Shown here in pieces: positions 45,232 to 54,517 of a stretch of DNA of 64,000 nucleotides. The notes beneath the pieces are model-generated. The model was not told the origin of the DNA, searched no databases, and saw only the letters and a program-made list of their open reading frames with translations. Source of the stretch: Mycobacterium sp. 1164966.3 (lineage in GTDB: Bacteria > Actinomycetota > Actinomycetes > Mycobacteriales > Mycobacteriaceae); the NCBI RefSeq assembly GCF_001665395.1, contig NZ_LZSG01000069.1, positions 25,274-89,273 of the forward strand. The letters are read 5' to 3'. Every line of letters begins with the position of its first letter. The first letter of the stretch is position 1. The position numbers and the translations under genes are program-made.

Positions 45232-46139
45232 GCCAGTCCCCTCACCGTGCGCGCAGGCGGGCGCGTCCCCTGGATCGAGGCCACCATCTCCAGCACCCGC
45301 CTGGTAGCGGCGACCTGATGCACCCGGAACATTCGTGCTCCGGCGGCCGCCGCCAGCGCGGTGGCCGCCAGTGTTCCCTCGAGCCGTTCGGTCAATTCCA
45401 CGCCCAGAGTCTCCCCGACGAAGTCCTTGTTGCTCAAAGCCATGAGCACGGGCCAACCGGTCATAACAAGATCGGCCACGTGGCGCAACAGCAGCAAGCT
45501 GTGGAAGGTGTTCTTGCCGAAATCGTGCGTCGGGTCGATCAGCACTCTGTCACGGGCCACGCCGGCCGCGACGGCCCGCTCGGCAGAATCGGTGACCTGG
45601 CGAATCACGTCGTCCACCACACCGCGGGTAGTCGTACCGTAGCTCACCCGGAACGGACGCGTACGGGGCTGCGCGCCGCCGGCGTGCGAACACACCAGGC
45701 CGGCGCCGAATTCGGCGGCCACCTCGGGCAGCGCCGGGTCGACGCCTCCCCAGGTGTCGTTGATGATGTCCGCACCGGCCGCGCAGGCCACCCTGGCCAC
45801 CTCGGCACGCCAGGTGTCGACGCTGATCAACTGGTCCGGGTAGGCGTCGCGGACCCATTCGATGTAGGGCACCAGCCGGGCGATCTCGGTGTCCGCGTCG
45901 ACGTCTTGGCCGGGGCCGGCTTTGACGCCGCCGACGTCGATCACATCGGCGCCGTCCGCGACGGCCTGGTGGGCGGCGGCCCTGGCAGCTTCGTCGCTGA
46001 AAGTCGCGCCACGGTCGTAGAACGAATCCGGGGTGCGGTTGACGATCGCCATGATCAGCGCGCGATCACCTGCGACCGGCCGGCCGCACAGCGTGGATAG
46101 GCCGGCGGATGCCGGCGGTGTGGAACGCACGCCCTCCAT
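45228..46139 (-). CDS. folP2: Dihydropteroate synthase-like protein FolP2
   Basis: 303 aa pterin-binding TIM barrel. IMAIVNRTPDSFYDRGATF, ADGADVIDVGGVKAGPGQ, LISVDTWRAEVAR and INDTWGGVDP follow the DHPS order. IDPTHDFGKNTFHSL and ALSNKDFVGETLG are the later loops, but the residues differ from true DHPS (for example VGGVKAGPG instead of GGESTRPG). Mycobacterial FolP2 of this type does not complement DHPS, so its reaction is unknown; the constant linkage to gpgS suggests a related role. The H37Rv protein is 318 aa. Confidence 0.9.
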   Translation of the reverse strand: MEGVRSTPPASAGLSTLCGRPVAGDRALIMAIVNRTPDSFYDRGATFSDEAARAAAHQAVADGADVIDVGGVKAGPGQDVDADTEIARLVPYIEWVRDAYPDQLISVDTWRAEVARVACAAGADIINDTWGGVDPALPEVAAEFGAGLVCSHAGGAQPRTRPFRVSYGTTTRGVVDDVIRQVTDSAERAVAAGVARDRVLIDPTHDFGKNTFHSLLLLRHVADLVMTGWPVLMALSNKDFVGETLGVELTERLEGTLAATALAAAAGARMFRVHQVAATRRVLEMVASIQGTRPPARTVRGLA

Positions 46140-46209
46140 AGTGCCTGGTAACCCGGTCCGGGGATGGATCGAGCCTGCATCCAGGGCTACCGATTAGGCG
46201 GCAGGCCTT

Positions 46210-47994
46210 TCAGCCCTTCGGCCGCTGCCCGGCCGCTACTTCCTCGGGATATTCGCCGTAGAACGGCACGTAGCCCTCGTCGCGGCCGGCCAGCACGTAC
46301 AACGGGTCTTTGACCTCGGAGCCGTAAGCCTGGTCGCGCAGCTCCACCTTGCGGCTCTTGAACGTCGACGTGTGCTCCATCGTCTCGACCACCCGCACGA
46401 ACAGCGGCAGCGCGTAGGCGGGCAACTGGTCATAGACGGTGCGGGCCAGGGACTGGCCGTCGAATTCGGCGCCGTCGCGCAGCTGGACAGCGGCCATCCC
46501 GGCGCGCCCACCGGTCCGCGGGATCTCGACGCCATAGACCGTGCACTCCTCGACGGAAGCGTCGGAACCCAGCGCCGCTTCCACCTGCGTGGTGGCCACG
46601 TTCTCACCCTTCCAGCGGAAGGTGTCGCCCAGCCGGTCGACGAACGCGGCATGCCCCATCCCCTGCGGGCTCAGCACGTCGCCGGTGTTGAACCAGCAGT
46701 CGCCCTCCTTGAAGGCGTTGCGCACCAGCTTCTTTTCGCTCGACGCCTTGTCCGTGTAGCCGTCGAACGGCGCCAGCCTGTTGACCGGACTGAGCGCCAG
46801 CCCCGGCTGTCCCGACGGCACCCGGCGCACCCGCCCGCTCTCGTCGCGCAGCGGCGCGCCGGTGTCCGGGTCGTACTCCACGTAGGCCAGCGGCGTCGGC
46901 GAGACGCCCGTGGTCCTGGGCACGTTGAAGATGTTGATGAAGGCGGTGTTTCCCTCGCTGGCGGCGTAGAACTCGCACACCCGCTCGATACCGAAGCGCT
47001 CGGTGAACTCGTCCCAGATCTCGGGACGCAGCCCGTTCCCGGCGATCACGCGCACCTTGTGCTTGCGATCGGTCGGCTTGGGCGGCTGGTTGAGCAGGTA
47101 CCGGCACAGCTCACCGATGTAGATGAACGCCGTGGCGTCGTTGGCAATGACCTCGTCCCAGAACCGCGACGCCGAGAACGACTTGCCCAGCGCCAGTGTC
47201 GATCCCGAGTTGATCACCGACGACACCGCGACCGTCAGCGCGTTGTTGTGGTACAGCGGCAGGCAGCTGTACAGCGTGTCAGAGCTTTTCAGTCGCAACC
47301 CCAGCCCACCGAAGCCGGCCAGGGCGGCCAGCCACCGGCGATGGGTCATCACGCTGGCCTTCGGAAAGCCGGTGGTGCCCGAGGTGAAGATGTAGAACGC
47401 GGTGTCTTTGGCCAGCACCGCCGACGCCGATGCCGGGTTGGCGGCCGGAGCGCTCACCGCGAATCGCTCCAGGTCCTCGATGGTCAGCGCCTCGGTTGCG
47501 CCCGCGCCGCCGGACTCGGTGACGGCGCTGACCAGGTCGGTCTCGGCGACCAGCACCTTGGCGTCCAGCAGCCCCAGGCTGTGCGCCAGCACCTCGCCGC
47601 GCTGGTGGTAGTTGAGCATGCCGGCGATGGCGCCGCACTTGACCGTGGCCAGCATCGTCAACACCGCGTTGGGCGAGTTGCGCAGCATGACGCCCACCAC
47701 GTCGCCGTGGCCGACGCCGCGCGCCGCCAGCACCGCGGCATAGCGGTTGACGGTCGCGTTGGCCTCGGCATAGGTCAGCTGCTGCTCGCCGAACCTCAGG
47801 AAGACCCGGTCGGCGTACCGGGCCGCCCGCTCCTGAAAAACCGTGCCGATCGACTTCTTGGAGTTCGGCTGGGCCGACAGGCCGGTCAGTGCCCCCCGCA
47901 GGATCACCGGCAGGTCCGCCAGGACGCCCGGTACCCGAGTGGCGATATCGGTCAGCCTGATCGCGCTGCGCGCTCCGCCGTCGTGATCGGACAC
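46210..47994 (-). CDS. fadD6: Very-long-chain acyl-CoA synthetase FadD6
   Basis: 594 aa (H37Rv Rv1206 597 aa), FATP/VLACS type. The AMP-binding P-loop is FYIFTSGTTGFPKASVMTH; CLPLYHNNALTVAVSSVINS, YAASEGNTAFIN and WFNTGDVLSPQGMGHAAFVD are family motifs; RLGDTFRWKGENVATTQVE is the hinge. It activates fatty acids to CoA esters. The GTG at 47994 has ggagg 7-9 bases upstream and gives the expected length; the longer frame to 48069 overlaps the next gene's end. Confidence 0.94.
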   Translation of the reverse strand: MSDHDGGARSAIRLTDIATRVPGVLADLPVILRGALTGLSAQPNSKKSIGTVFQERAARYADRVFLRFGEQQLTYAEANATVNRYAAVLAARGVGHGDVVGVMLRNSPNAVLTMLATVKCGAIAGMLNYHQRGEVLAHSLGLLDAKVLVAETDLVSAVTESGGAGATEALTIEDLERFAVSAPAANPASASAVLAKDTAFYIFTSGTTGFPKASVMTHRRWLAALAGFGGLGLRLKSSDTLYSCLPLYHNNALTVAVSSVINSGSTLALGKSFSASRFWDEVIANDATAFIYIGELCRYLLNQPPKPTDRKHKVRVIAGNGLRPEIWDEFTERFGIERVCEFYAASEGNTAFINIFNVPRTTGVSPTPLAYVEYDPDTGAPLRDESGRVRRVPSGQPGLALSPVNRLAPFDGYTDKASSEKKLVRNAFKEGDCWFNTGDVLSPQGMGHAAFVDRLGDTFRWKGENVATTQVEAALGSDASVEECTVYGVEIPRTGGRAGMAAVQLRDGAEFDGQSLARTVYDQLPAYALPLFVRVVETMEHTSTFKSRKVELRDQAYGSEVKDPLYVLAGRDEGYVPFYGEYPEEVAAGQRPKG

Positions 47995-48028
47995 GTGATC
48001 CCTCCTTGGGGCAGTTCGCCGATCGACC

Positions 48029-48601
48029 TCAGGCGGGTCCGTCCGGCTGGCACTCCTTGATTGCGGCACCCACCTTATCGACCAGCACCAACCGCTCCAT
48101 CGCTAGCTGCGAGATGTATCCGTCGTCGAGCAGTCGGTTCAGCCAGATCCACAAATCTTCGTAGTGCCCCCAGGGGTCCAGCATCACTATCGGCTTGTCG
48201 TGCAGCCCGAGTACACCCGACGTCCACGCGTCGAACAGCTCGTCGACGGTCCCGATGCCGCCCGGCAACGTGATGAACGCATCGGCACGGTCGGTCATCA
48301 CTTGCTTCCGCTCGCTCATCGTGTCGGTGACGATCAGCTCGTCGGCGTTGGTGTCCGCGATCTCGCGCCGCATCAAGGTTTGCGGGATAACGCCGACGGT
48401 CCGCCCACCGCGAGCCCGAGCGCCGCTGGCCAGCGCACCCATGGCCGAAACGCGCCCGCCGCCCCACACCAATGTCCAGCCGCGCTCGGCGATCGCCTCG
48501 CCGAGGTCGGCGGCCAGCTCGAGCAAGTCGGGGTGCGTCGGCGTGGCAGCGCAGAACACACAAACCGCCCACTCGCTGGAGGATTCGCGTTTCGGGCGCA
48601 T
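48029..48601 (-). CDS. LOG-family cytokinin riboside-5'-monophosphate phosphoribohydrolase
   Basis: 190 aa. The Rossmann-like LOG fold shows VCVFCAATPTHPDLLELA at the start, LVWGGGRVSAMGALASGA (family GGG..G.MG) and the signature LPGGIGTVDELFDAWTSG. It releases adenine-type cytokinins from nucleotide precursors. Its H37Rv ortholog (Rv1205) is a proteasome substrate whose accumulation releases toxic aldehydes. The start at MRPKRESSSEWAV (48601) fits the family length; an open frame reaches 48721 in the divergent promoter region. Confidence 0.87.
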   Translation of the reverse strand: MRPKRESSSEWAVCVFCAATPTHPDLLELAADLGEAIAERGWTLVWGGGRVSAMGALASGARARGGRTVGVIPQTLMRREIADTNADELIVTDTMSERKQVMTDRADAFITLPGGIGTVDELFDAWTSGVLGLHDKPIVMLDPWGHYEDLWIWLNRLLDDGYISQLAMERLVLVDKVGAAIKECQPDGPA

Positions 48602-48691
48602 ACCCGCCAAAGGTAAACCAAGGTCGGCGCCACCCACAGTCGGGGCCAGCGCCCATGCCGTCCGGTCACCACACGCAATAAGATTCGGCAG

Positions 48692-50836
48692 GTGCCGATT
48701 CGGTGGAACGTCCCGGAGCATGAAGCCGCCTTAGAGCAGCTGAAGGGCTGCGTGGGAGACAAGGGCGCCGTCGTACTCGGACCCGACGGCGTCGGCAAAT
48801 CCACGTTGGCGCGGCTGGCCGCCGAAAACTTCACCGCCGAGCATCCGACTACGGTCACCCGCTGGGTCACCGGCACTCCGACCGAACGCGTGGTCCCGTT
48901 CGGCGCCTTCAGCCATCTGGTGGAGATCGCCGACCTAGGCAAGCCGGCCGCGCTGCTGCGGGCGGCCCGTGCTTCGCTGGCCCGCGACGGTCGCGAGGGT
49001 GACCTGCTGCTCGTCGTCGATGACGCGCATCATCTCGACGTCCTGTCGGCCACCCTGGTGTACCAGTTGGCGCTGGGCGGTGCGGCCCGGATGATCGTCA
49101 CGGCTCGCGCTGACGCGGCGCCCGATGCGATCGCGGCGCTGTGGACCGACGGACTGCTTCGCCGGATCGACATCGAGCCGCCGAGCGGCTCGGGGAGGGC
49201 GTCCGGGCCGGCCGGGCCGGCCGAGGTCGACGCGTTCATCGCCGAGCTGCCCGCGGCCGCTCGGTCGGTGCTGGACTGTCTCGCCGTGCAGGAGCCGCTG
49301 TCGCTGGCCAATTTGACGGTCCTCGCCGGTGAGGGCGCGGTGGCCCAGGCCGAGCAGTGGGGCGCGGCGGAAACCCGGGTGCCCGGCGGACGCGCGGTCG
49401 ACCCGATGGTCTACACGGCACACCCGCTCTTCGCCGAACGAGCGCTCGCCGCGCTCGGTGCGGACGGCGCGCGCCTGCGGCGTACCGAGTTGGTGACTTT
49501 GCTGTCGCAGGACCCCCCGGACCATCTCAGCGACCGGCTGCGACTGGCGTCGCTGGCCCTCGATAGCGACGCTCAGCAATCGGTGGACGAAGTGGTCGAA
49601 GCCGCCCAGCAGGCGCTGCGGCTGGGCGACATGGTGCTCGCCGAGCGGTTCGGGCGTTCGGCGGTGGATCGGTCGGGCGGACTGGCCGCGCGCCTGCCGC
49701 TGGCATACGCCCTGAGCTGGCAGGGCCGCGGTCGCGAAGCGGGCGCGGTGCTTGCGGCGGTCGATCCCGCCGGATTGTCGGAGACCGAACTGATGGCCTG
49801 GGCGGTGCCGCGCGCGGCGAACCAGTTCTGGATGCTCAGCGAGCCCGAGCGGGCGACGGCGTTCCTGCAGACCACCCGCAACCGGGTCACCGACCCGGCG
49901 GCGCGCAGCAGTCTGGATGCGCTGACCGCCACGTTCGCCATGAATGCCGGAAACCTCAAGCGCGCCATCGCATTAACCACCGAGGTGCTGTCGGGGCCGC
50001 CCGCCGGCGACATGGCGGTCGCCTGGGCGGCCAGCGCGGGTGCGTTGTGCTCCGCGCGGATGGGCCGGTTCGACGACGTCGAGCGGCTTGCCGAGCAGGC
50101 CTCGACCGCCGAGCATCCCGGGCTACTGCGATTCACCGTCGGCCTCGGCCAGATTACGGCGTTGCTGATGGCGGGCGAGATCACGCAGGCACAGGCGCTG
50201 GCCCAGCGGTTCACCGACTTCGCCGAGCTGCAGCAGCCCGGCCGCGCCATCGGCGAGGTGTTGTTGGCTCACGTGTTGCTAGTTCGTGGCGAATTCGCCC
50301 CGGCCGCAGCGCTTTTAGAACCGGCAGCGGCGACCCTGGAGCGCACCGGATACTCTTGGGGTCCGCTGTCACTGATGTTGTTGGCGACCGCCCGGGCCCA
50401 GCAGGGAGACATACCGGCCTCGGCAAAGGCGTTGCGGCGCGCCGAAGCTCGGCACGGAACCAAGTCGGCATTGTTCGCGCCAGAACTCGGACTGGCGCGT
50501 GCGTGGACCCGCGCGACGGGCCGCGACATCACGGGCGCGATCACCGCCGCACGTGAGGCGGCCCGGACGGCGGAGCGCGCCGGGCAGTCCGCGGTGGCAC
50601 TATCCGCCTGGCATGACGCCGTTCGGCTCGGCGACAAACGCGCCGTAGATCCGCTCGGACAGCTGGCTAGTGAAATTTACTGTGCCGTAGGGCAGATCGC
50701 GCTCGCGCATGCCCGGGCGTTGACCGCCGGTGATGGCGCGGCGCTACAAACGGTGTCGGAAGACCTTGCGGCGGTCGGGATGCGCGCGGCGGCTGCCGAT
50801 GCCGCCGCGCAGGCGCAACGGGTGCTCAGTCGCTGA
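48692..50836 (+). CDS. Large P-loop NTPase with helical repeats (Rv1204c-like)
   Basis: 714 aa. The P-loop is VVLGPDGVGKSTLARLAAEN at about residues 27-46 and Walker B is LLLVVDDAHHLDVLSATLVY. The rest is an all-helical, TPR-like Ala-rich region (for example NLKRAIALTTEVLSGPPA). This is the architecture of LuxR/MalT-type STAND ATPases, but no C-terminal helix-turn-helix follows. H37Rv Rv1204c is annotated shorter (562 aa). The GTG start at 48692 lies 90 bases from the divergent LOG gene. The 3' end overlaps dapE by 11 bases. Signal and partner are unknown. Confidence 0.75.
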   Translation: MPIRWNVPEHEAALEQLKGCVGDKGAVVLGPDGVGKSTLARLAAENFTAEHPTTVTRWVTGTPTERVVPFGAFSHLVEIADLGKPAALLRAARASLARDGREGDLLLVVDDAHHLDVLSATLVYQLALGGAARMIVTARADAAPDAIAALWTDGLLRRIDIEPPSGSGRASGPAGPAEVDAFIAELPAAARSVLDCLAVQEPLSLANLTVLAGEGAVAQAEQWGAAETRVPGGRAVDPMVYTAHPLFAERALAALGADGARLRRTELVTLLSQDPPDHLSDRLRLASLALDSDAQQSVDEVVEAAQQALRLGDMVLAERFGRSAVDRSGGLAARLPLAYALSWQGRGREAGAVLAAVDPAGLSETELMAWAVPRAANQFWMLSEPERATAFLQTTRNRVTDPAARSSLDALTATFAMNAGNLKRAIALTTEVLSGPPAGDMAVAWAASAGALCSARMGRFDDVERLAEQASTAEHPGLLRFTVGLGQITALLMAGEITQAQALAQRFTDFAELQQPGRAIGEVLLAHVLLVRGEFAPAAALLEPAAATLERTGYSWGPLSLMLLATARAQQGDIPASAKALRRAEARHGTKSALFAPELGLARAWTRATGRDITGAITAAREAARTAERAGQSAVALSAWHDAVRLGDKRAVDPLGQLASEIYCAVGQIALAHARALTAGDGAALQTVSEDLAAVGMRAAAADAAAQAQRVLSR

Positions 50837-51890
50837 GATAGCCGCGCAGCATCTCCACTGCGTCAGTGATCTTTTCGACCTGCACCCGCTCGTCAAGGCG
50901 ATGCGCAAGATTGGGGTCGCCGGGACCGTAGTTGACCGCCGGTATGCCCAAGGCCGCGAACCGGGCCACATCCGTCCACCCGTACTTCGCCCGGACCTGC
51001 CCGCCGGCAGCGTCCACCAAAGCCTTTGCCGCGGGCTCGGACAGGCCGGGCAGCGCACCCGCCGCCGCGTCCGTCTGCTCGATCCGCACGTCGAGCCCCT
51101 CAAAGACGTCATGCACGTGCTGCAGCGCATCGGGCACCGTCCGGTCAGGGGCGAAGCGGAAATTGACGGTCACCGAAGCCGCGTCGGGAATGACGTTGCC
51201 GGCCACACCACCGTCGACGCGCACCGCCGACAGTCCCTCGCGATATGTGCATCCGTCGATGTCGACACTTCGCGCCCGGTACCCGGCCAGCCGGTCCAGC
51301 ACCGCGCCCAGCTTGTGAATTGCGTTGTCGCCCAACCAAGACCGTGCCGAATGCGCACGCGTTCCGGCGGCACTGATCACCACCCGCAGCGTGCCCTGGC
51401 AGCCGGCTTCGATGTAGCCGGCGGTGGGCTCGCCCAAAATCGCCACGTCGGCCGTCAACCAGTCCCGCAACTCACGCTCGATGCGGCCCAAACCGTTTGC
51501 CGCAGCGTCGATTTCCTCGCAGTCGTAGAACACCAGCGTCAGGTCGTGTGCGGGTTCGGCGACGGTCGCCGCGAGATGCAGGAAGACCGCGTCGCCGGAT
51601 TTCATGTCCGCGGTACCGCAACCGTGCAGCTCGCCGCTCGCCCGGTGACTTGGCAGGTTCCCGGCCGCAGGCACGGTGTCCAGATGGCCGGCCAGCAGCA
51701 CCCGCGTCGGCTTGTCCAGCGCAGTGCGCGCCAACACGGCGTTGCCGTTGCGGATGACTTCGAAGCCGGACGTCTGGCCGCGCAGCGCAGCTTCCACCTC
51801 GTCGGCGATGCGCGCCTCGTCGCGTGATTCGCTGGGGATGTCGACCAGCGCTGCGGTCAGCTCGATCGGGTCCCCGCGCAAGTCCAGCAC
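50826..51890 (-). CDS. dapE: Succinyl-diaminopimelate desuccinylase DapE
   Basis: Hydrolyses N-succinyl-LL-diaminopimelate in lysine and peptidoglycan precursor synthesis. M20 metallopeptidase, 354 aa exactly as H37Rv Rv1202. Metal ligands are visible in LLAGHLDTVP, GCGTADMKSGD, FYDCEEID and ILGEPTAG, with HSARSWLGDNAIH in the dimerisation domain and the last His in NLAHRLDERV. The GTG at 51890 (VLDLRGDP) is chosen; upstream extension to 52082 runs into the dapD promoter. It diverges from dapD, the preceding pathway step. Confidence 0.95.
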   Translation of the reverse strand: MLDLRGDPIELTAALVDIPSESRDEARIADEVEAALRGQTSGFEVIRNGNAVLARTALDKPTRVLLAGHLDTVPAAGNLPSHRASGELHGCGTADMKSGDAVFLHLAATVAEPAHDLTLVFYDCEEIDAAANGLGRIERELRDWLTADVAILGEPTAGYIEAGCQGTLRVVISAAGTRAHSARSWLGDNAIHKLGAVLDRLAGYRARSVDIDGCTYREGLSAVRVDGGVAGNVIPDAASVTVNFRFAPDRTVPDALQHVHDVFEGLDVRIEQTDAAAGALPGLSEPAAKALVDAAGGQVRAKYGWTDVARFAALGIPAVNYGPGDPNLAHRLDERVQVEKITDAVEMLRGYLSD

Positions 51891-52006
51891 GGTCACCAGT
51901 ATGCCGAGGAGAAGAAAAAGCACCTCTTTCATCGGCGTGTCGGGCGCTTTTGTGTTCCCCTCCCTCCGGTGTGGGCCCTGCTCGGCCAGGAAAGTAACCT
52001 GACCGC

Positions 52007-52951
52007 GTGACTGGAGCTGCAGGTATTGGGTTGGCGACGCTCGCCTCCGACGGATCGATCCTCGACACCTGGTTTCCGGCACCGGAACTGACCGAGTCGG
52101 GCACCAGCTCCACCACCCGTCTGGCGGTCTCCGACGTTCCTCCCGAGCTGGCCGCGCTGATCGGCCGCGACGACGACCGCAGCGTCGAGATCGTCGCGGT
52201 CCGCACGGTCATCGGCTCGCTGGACGACGTCGCCGCCGACGCTTACGACGCCTACCTGCGGTTACATTTGCTCTCACACCGGCTGGTGGCACCGCACGGG
52301 CTGAACGCCGGCGGCTTGTTCGGGATATTGACCAACGTGGTGTGGACCAGTCGCGGACCGTGCGCGATCGACGGTTTCGAGGCGGTGCGGGCGCGGCTTC
52401 GCCGCCACGGGCCGGTGACTGTGTACGGGGTCGACAAGTTCCCCCGGATGGTCGACTACGTCATGCCCACCGGGGTCCGCATCGCCGACGCCGACCGGGT
52501 GCGGCTGGGTGCCCACCTAGCGCCGGGCACCACCGTGATGCACGAAGGCTTCGTCAACTACAACGCCGGCACACTGGGCGCGTCGATGGTGGAGGGCCGC
52601 ATCTCGGCGGGCGTGGTGGTCGGCGACGGCTCGGACGTCGGCGGCGGTGCTTCGATCATGGGCACGCTGTCCGGTGGTGGCACGGAAGTGATCTCGATCG
52701 GCAAGCGGTGCCTGCTGGGCGCCAACGCCGGACTGGGCATCTCGCTGGGCGACGACTGCGTGGTAGAAGCCGGCCTGTATCTCACCGCGGGCACCAAAGT
52801 CGCCATGCCCGATGGCAGTTCGGTCAAAGCTCGCGAGCTTTCCGGCGGCAGCAACCTATTGTTCCGGCGCAATTCACTGAGCGGGTCGGTCGAGGTGGTG
52901 GCCCGCGACGGTCAGGGCATCGCGCTCAACGAGGATCTGCACGCCAACTAG
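52007..52951 (+). CDS. dapD: Tetrahydrodipicolinate N-succinyltransferase DapD
   Basis: Succinylates tetrahydrodipicolinate, the step before the aminotransferase and DapE in diaminopimelate synthesis. 314 aa actinobacterial type (H37Rv Rv1201c 317). The N-terminal domain is followed by a left-handed beta-helix with hexapeptide repeats, as in GAHLAPGTTVMHEGFVNYNA, MVEGRISAGVVVGDGSDVGG and LGANAGLGISLGDDCVVEAG. GTG start at 52007. A tandem repeat array begins two bases after its stop. Confidence 0.95.
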   Translation: MTGAAGIGLATLASDGSILDTWFPAPELTESGTSSTTRLAVSDVPPELAALIGRDDDRSVEIVAVRTVIGSLDDVAADAYDAYLRLHLLSHRLVAPHGLNAGGLFGILTNVVWTSRGPCAIDGFEAVRARLRRHGPVTVYGVDKFPRMVDYVMPTGVRIADADRVRLGAHLAPGTTVMHEGFVNYNAGTLGASMVEGRISAGVVVGDGSDVGGGASIMGTLSGGGTEVISIGKRCLLGANAGLGISLGDDCVVEAGLYLTAGTKVAMPDGSSVKARELSGGSNLLFRRNSLSGSVEVVARDGQGIALNEDLHAN

Positions 52952-52952
52952 C

Positions 52953-53114
52953 CTCGATGGTGGCGACCTGCCTCGCCCGGCTCTGCCGCGCTCGCGATCG
53001 CCACGGAACTCGATGGTGGCGACCCGCCTCGCCCGGCTCTGCCGCGCTCGCGATCGCCACGGAACTCGATGGTGGCGACCTGCCTCGCCCGGCTCTGCCG
53101 CGCTCGCGATCGCC
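52953..53114. repeat. 56-bp tandem array, 2.9 units
   Basis: Units 52953-53008, 53009-53064 and 53065-53114 (last unit 50 bases) differ at a single position (gacctgcc/gacccgcc). Each contains gctcgcgatcgcc, and gcgatcgc is itself palindromic. The array fills the gap between dapD and the transporter gene and ends two bases before the latter's stop codon. It is a candidate VNTR locus. Confidence 0.92.
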
Positions 53115-53116
53115 AA

Positions 53117-54424
53117 CTAATCCACGGCGAGCGCGGTCCCCTGGGTTTCCGGGAGCAGGTAGGTGCACATGAGGCTGGTCACCACCAGGACGGCCAGCAT
53201 CAGGCCGATGGCCCAGCTGCCATAGCTTGCCAGCAGCGTTCCGGCGATCAGCGGCGGCGAGGCACTGCCGAAGATGCCGGCAAGGTTCTGCGCCAACGCC
53301 GAGCCGCTGTAGCGGTAGCGGGTGGCGAATAGCTCCGGGATGAACGCCGCCGTGGGCCCGGACCCGATCGCGGCGGCTGTACACATGCCGACGATCGCCA
53401 CTGCATACAACACAGGCTGGCCGGTATCCAACAGCGGCATCACCACCAGCGACCATGGCAGACACGCCGCCCAGCCCACCAGCATCACGCGACGGCGCCC
53501 AAGCCGGTCGCACAGAATGGCCGACATCGCCATGAAGGTCATGCTCGCGAACCCGCCCAGCGCGCCGACCGACCAGATGAAGTTGCGCGAGTAGCCCAGA
53601 TGCGAGTGGGCGTAAATGGCCAAATACGTGTTGGCCATGTAGATGAACCCCAGAGCGCCGACGATGCTGCCGGCGACCAGCAGGATTTCGCGGCGCTGCA
53701 GCCGCAGCAGCTCGGCGATCGGTGCTTTGGGTACCAGGTTGCGAGCCTTCTCCTCGGCGAATACCGGGGTCTCGTTGATGTTGAGTCGTACGTACAGGGC
53801 GATGACGATCAGCACACCACTCAGCAGGAATGGCACCCGCCAGCCCCACTGCAGGAACGCCGGACTGTGCTCGCCGATCGTGAGGTTCACCCCAAGGAAG
53901 GTCGCACTGCTCAGTACTGCCGCGATACCGCCGCCGATCAGGGTGAACATGCCGTATCGGCCGCGTTTGTCGGGCGGCGCGTATTCGGCGCTCAGCAATG
54001 CTGATCCCGCCCACTCGCCGCCGACGGCGAAGCCCTGCAGCAGCCGGAACCCGACAAGCATCAGCGGGGCGGCCGTACCGACGGTCCCGGTGCTGGGTAC
54101 CAGACCGACGCCGACCGTCGACACGGCCATGATCAACAGTGTGGCGACCAGAGTCTTTTTGCGCCCCAGCCGATCCCCGAAGTAACCGAAGACGGCCGCG
54201 CCAAGCGGGCGGGACAGAAACGCCGTCGCGAATGTGCCCATAGATGCAATCGTGGCGACCCCGGGGCGCAGGTTCGGGAAGAACACTGCGGGGAACACCA
54301 GCGCCGCTGCGGTTCCGTAGATGAGGAAGTCGTAGAACTCGATGGCCGAGCCGACGAGGCAGGCAGCCGCTACCCGCCGCATCGGGGTGACCCCGGGGCC
54401 GGCGGCGATCGTCACAGTATGCAC
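53117..54424 (-). CDS. MHS-family MFS transporter (Rv1200-like)
   Basis: 435 aa, metabolite:proton symporter group. 12 membrane segments; CLVGSAIEFYDFLIYGTAAA is the MHS first helix, FGYFGDRLGRKKTLVATLL is motif A, LLQGFAVGGEWAGSALLSAE helix 5, and DRLGRRRVMLVGWAACLPW the repeat of motif A. LPETQGTALAVD closes the protein. The stop codon (53117-53119) abuts the tandem array. The substrate, likely a carboxylate or osmolyte, cannot be told. Confidence 0.9.
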   Translation of the reverse strand: MHTVTIAAGPGVTPMRRVAAACLVGSAIEFYDFLIYGTAAALVFPAVFFPNLRPGVATIASMGTFATAFLSRPLGAAVFGYFGDRLGRKKTLVATLLIMAVSTVGVGLVPSTGTVGTAAPLMLVGFRLLQGFAVGGEWAGSALLSAEYAPPDKRGRYGMFTLIGGGIAAVLSSATFLGVNLTIGEHSPAFLQWGWRVPFLLSGVLIVIALYVRLNINETPVFAEEKARNLVPKAPIAELLRLQRREILLVAGSIVGALGFIYMANTYLAIYAHSHLGYSRNFIWSVGALGGFASMTFMAMSAILCDRLGRRRVMLVGWAACLPWSLVVMPLLDTGQPVLYAVAIVGMCTAAAIGSGPTAAFIPELFATRYRYSGSALAQNLAGIFGSASPPLIAGTLLASYGSWAIGLMLAVLVVTSLMCTYLLPETQGTALAVD

Positions 54425-54445
54425 CGTAACCGGCTCACCGCGACG

Positions 54446-54493
54446 GCGCGCAAACGTACACCGACACGCCGCGTCAGGCGTACATTTGCGCGC
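54446..54493. repeat. Dispersed intergenic palindrome, copy 4
   Basis: gcgcgcaaacgtac (54446-54459) pairs with gtacatttgcgcgc (54480-54493) with one mismatch; the core is accgacacgccgcgtcaggc. It sits between the transporter start and the fadD36 stop, where H37Rv carries the esxKL/PE13/PPE18/IS1081 block. Confidence 0.78.
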
Positions 54494-54517
54494 GCTCGCC
54501 GCCGAAACGAGCCCATA

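Noticed and set aside
45228..46139. Calling FolP2 the functional dihydropteroate synthase
   Set aside because: Key pterin/pABA loop residues differ and mycobacterial FolP2 is known not to act as DHPS.
52953..53114. Tandem array considered as a CRISPR
   Set aside because: The units are adjacent with no unique spacers and no cas genes nearby.
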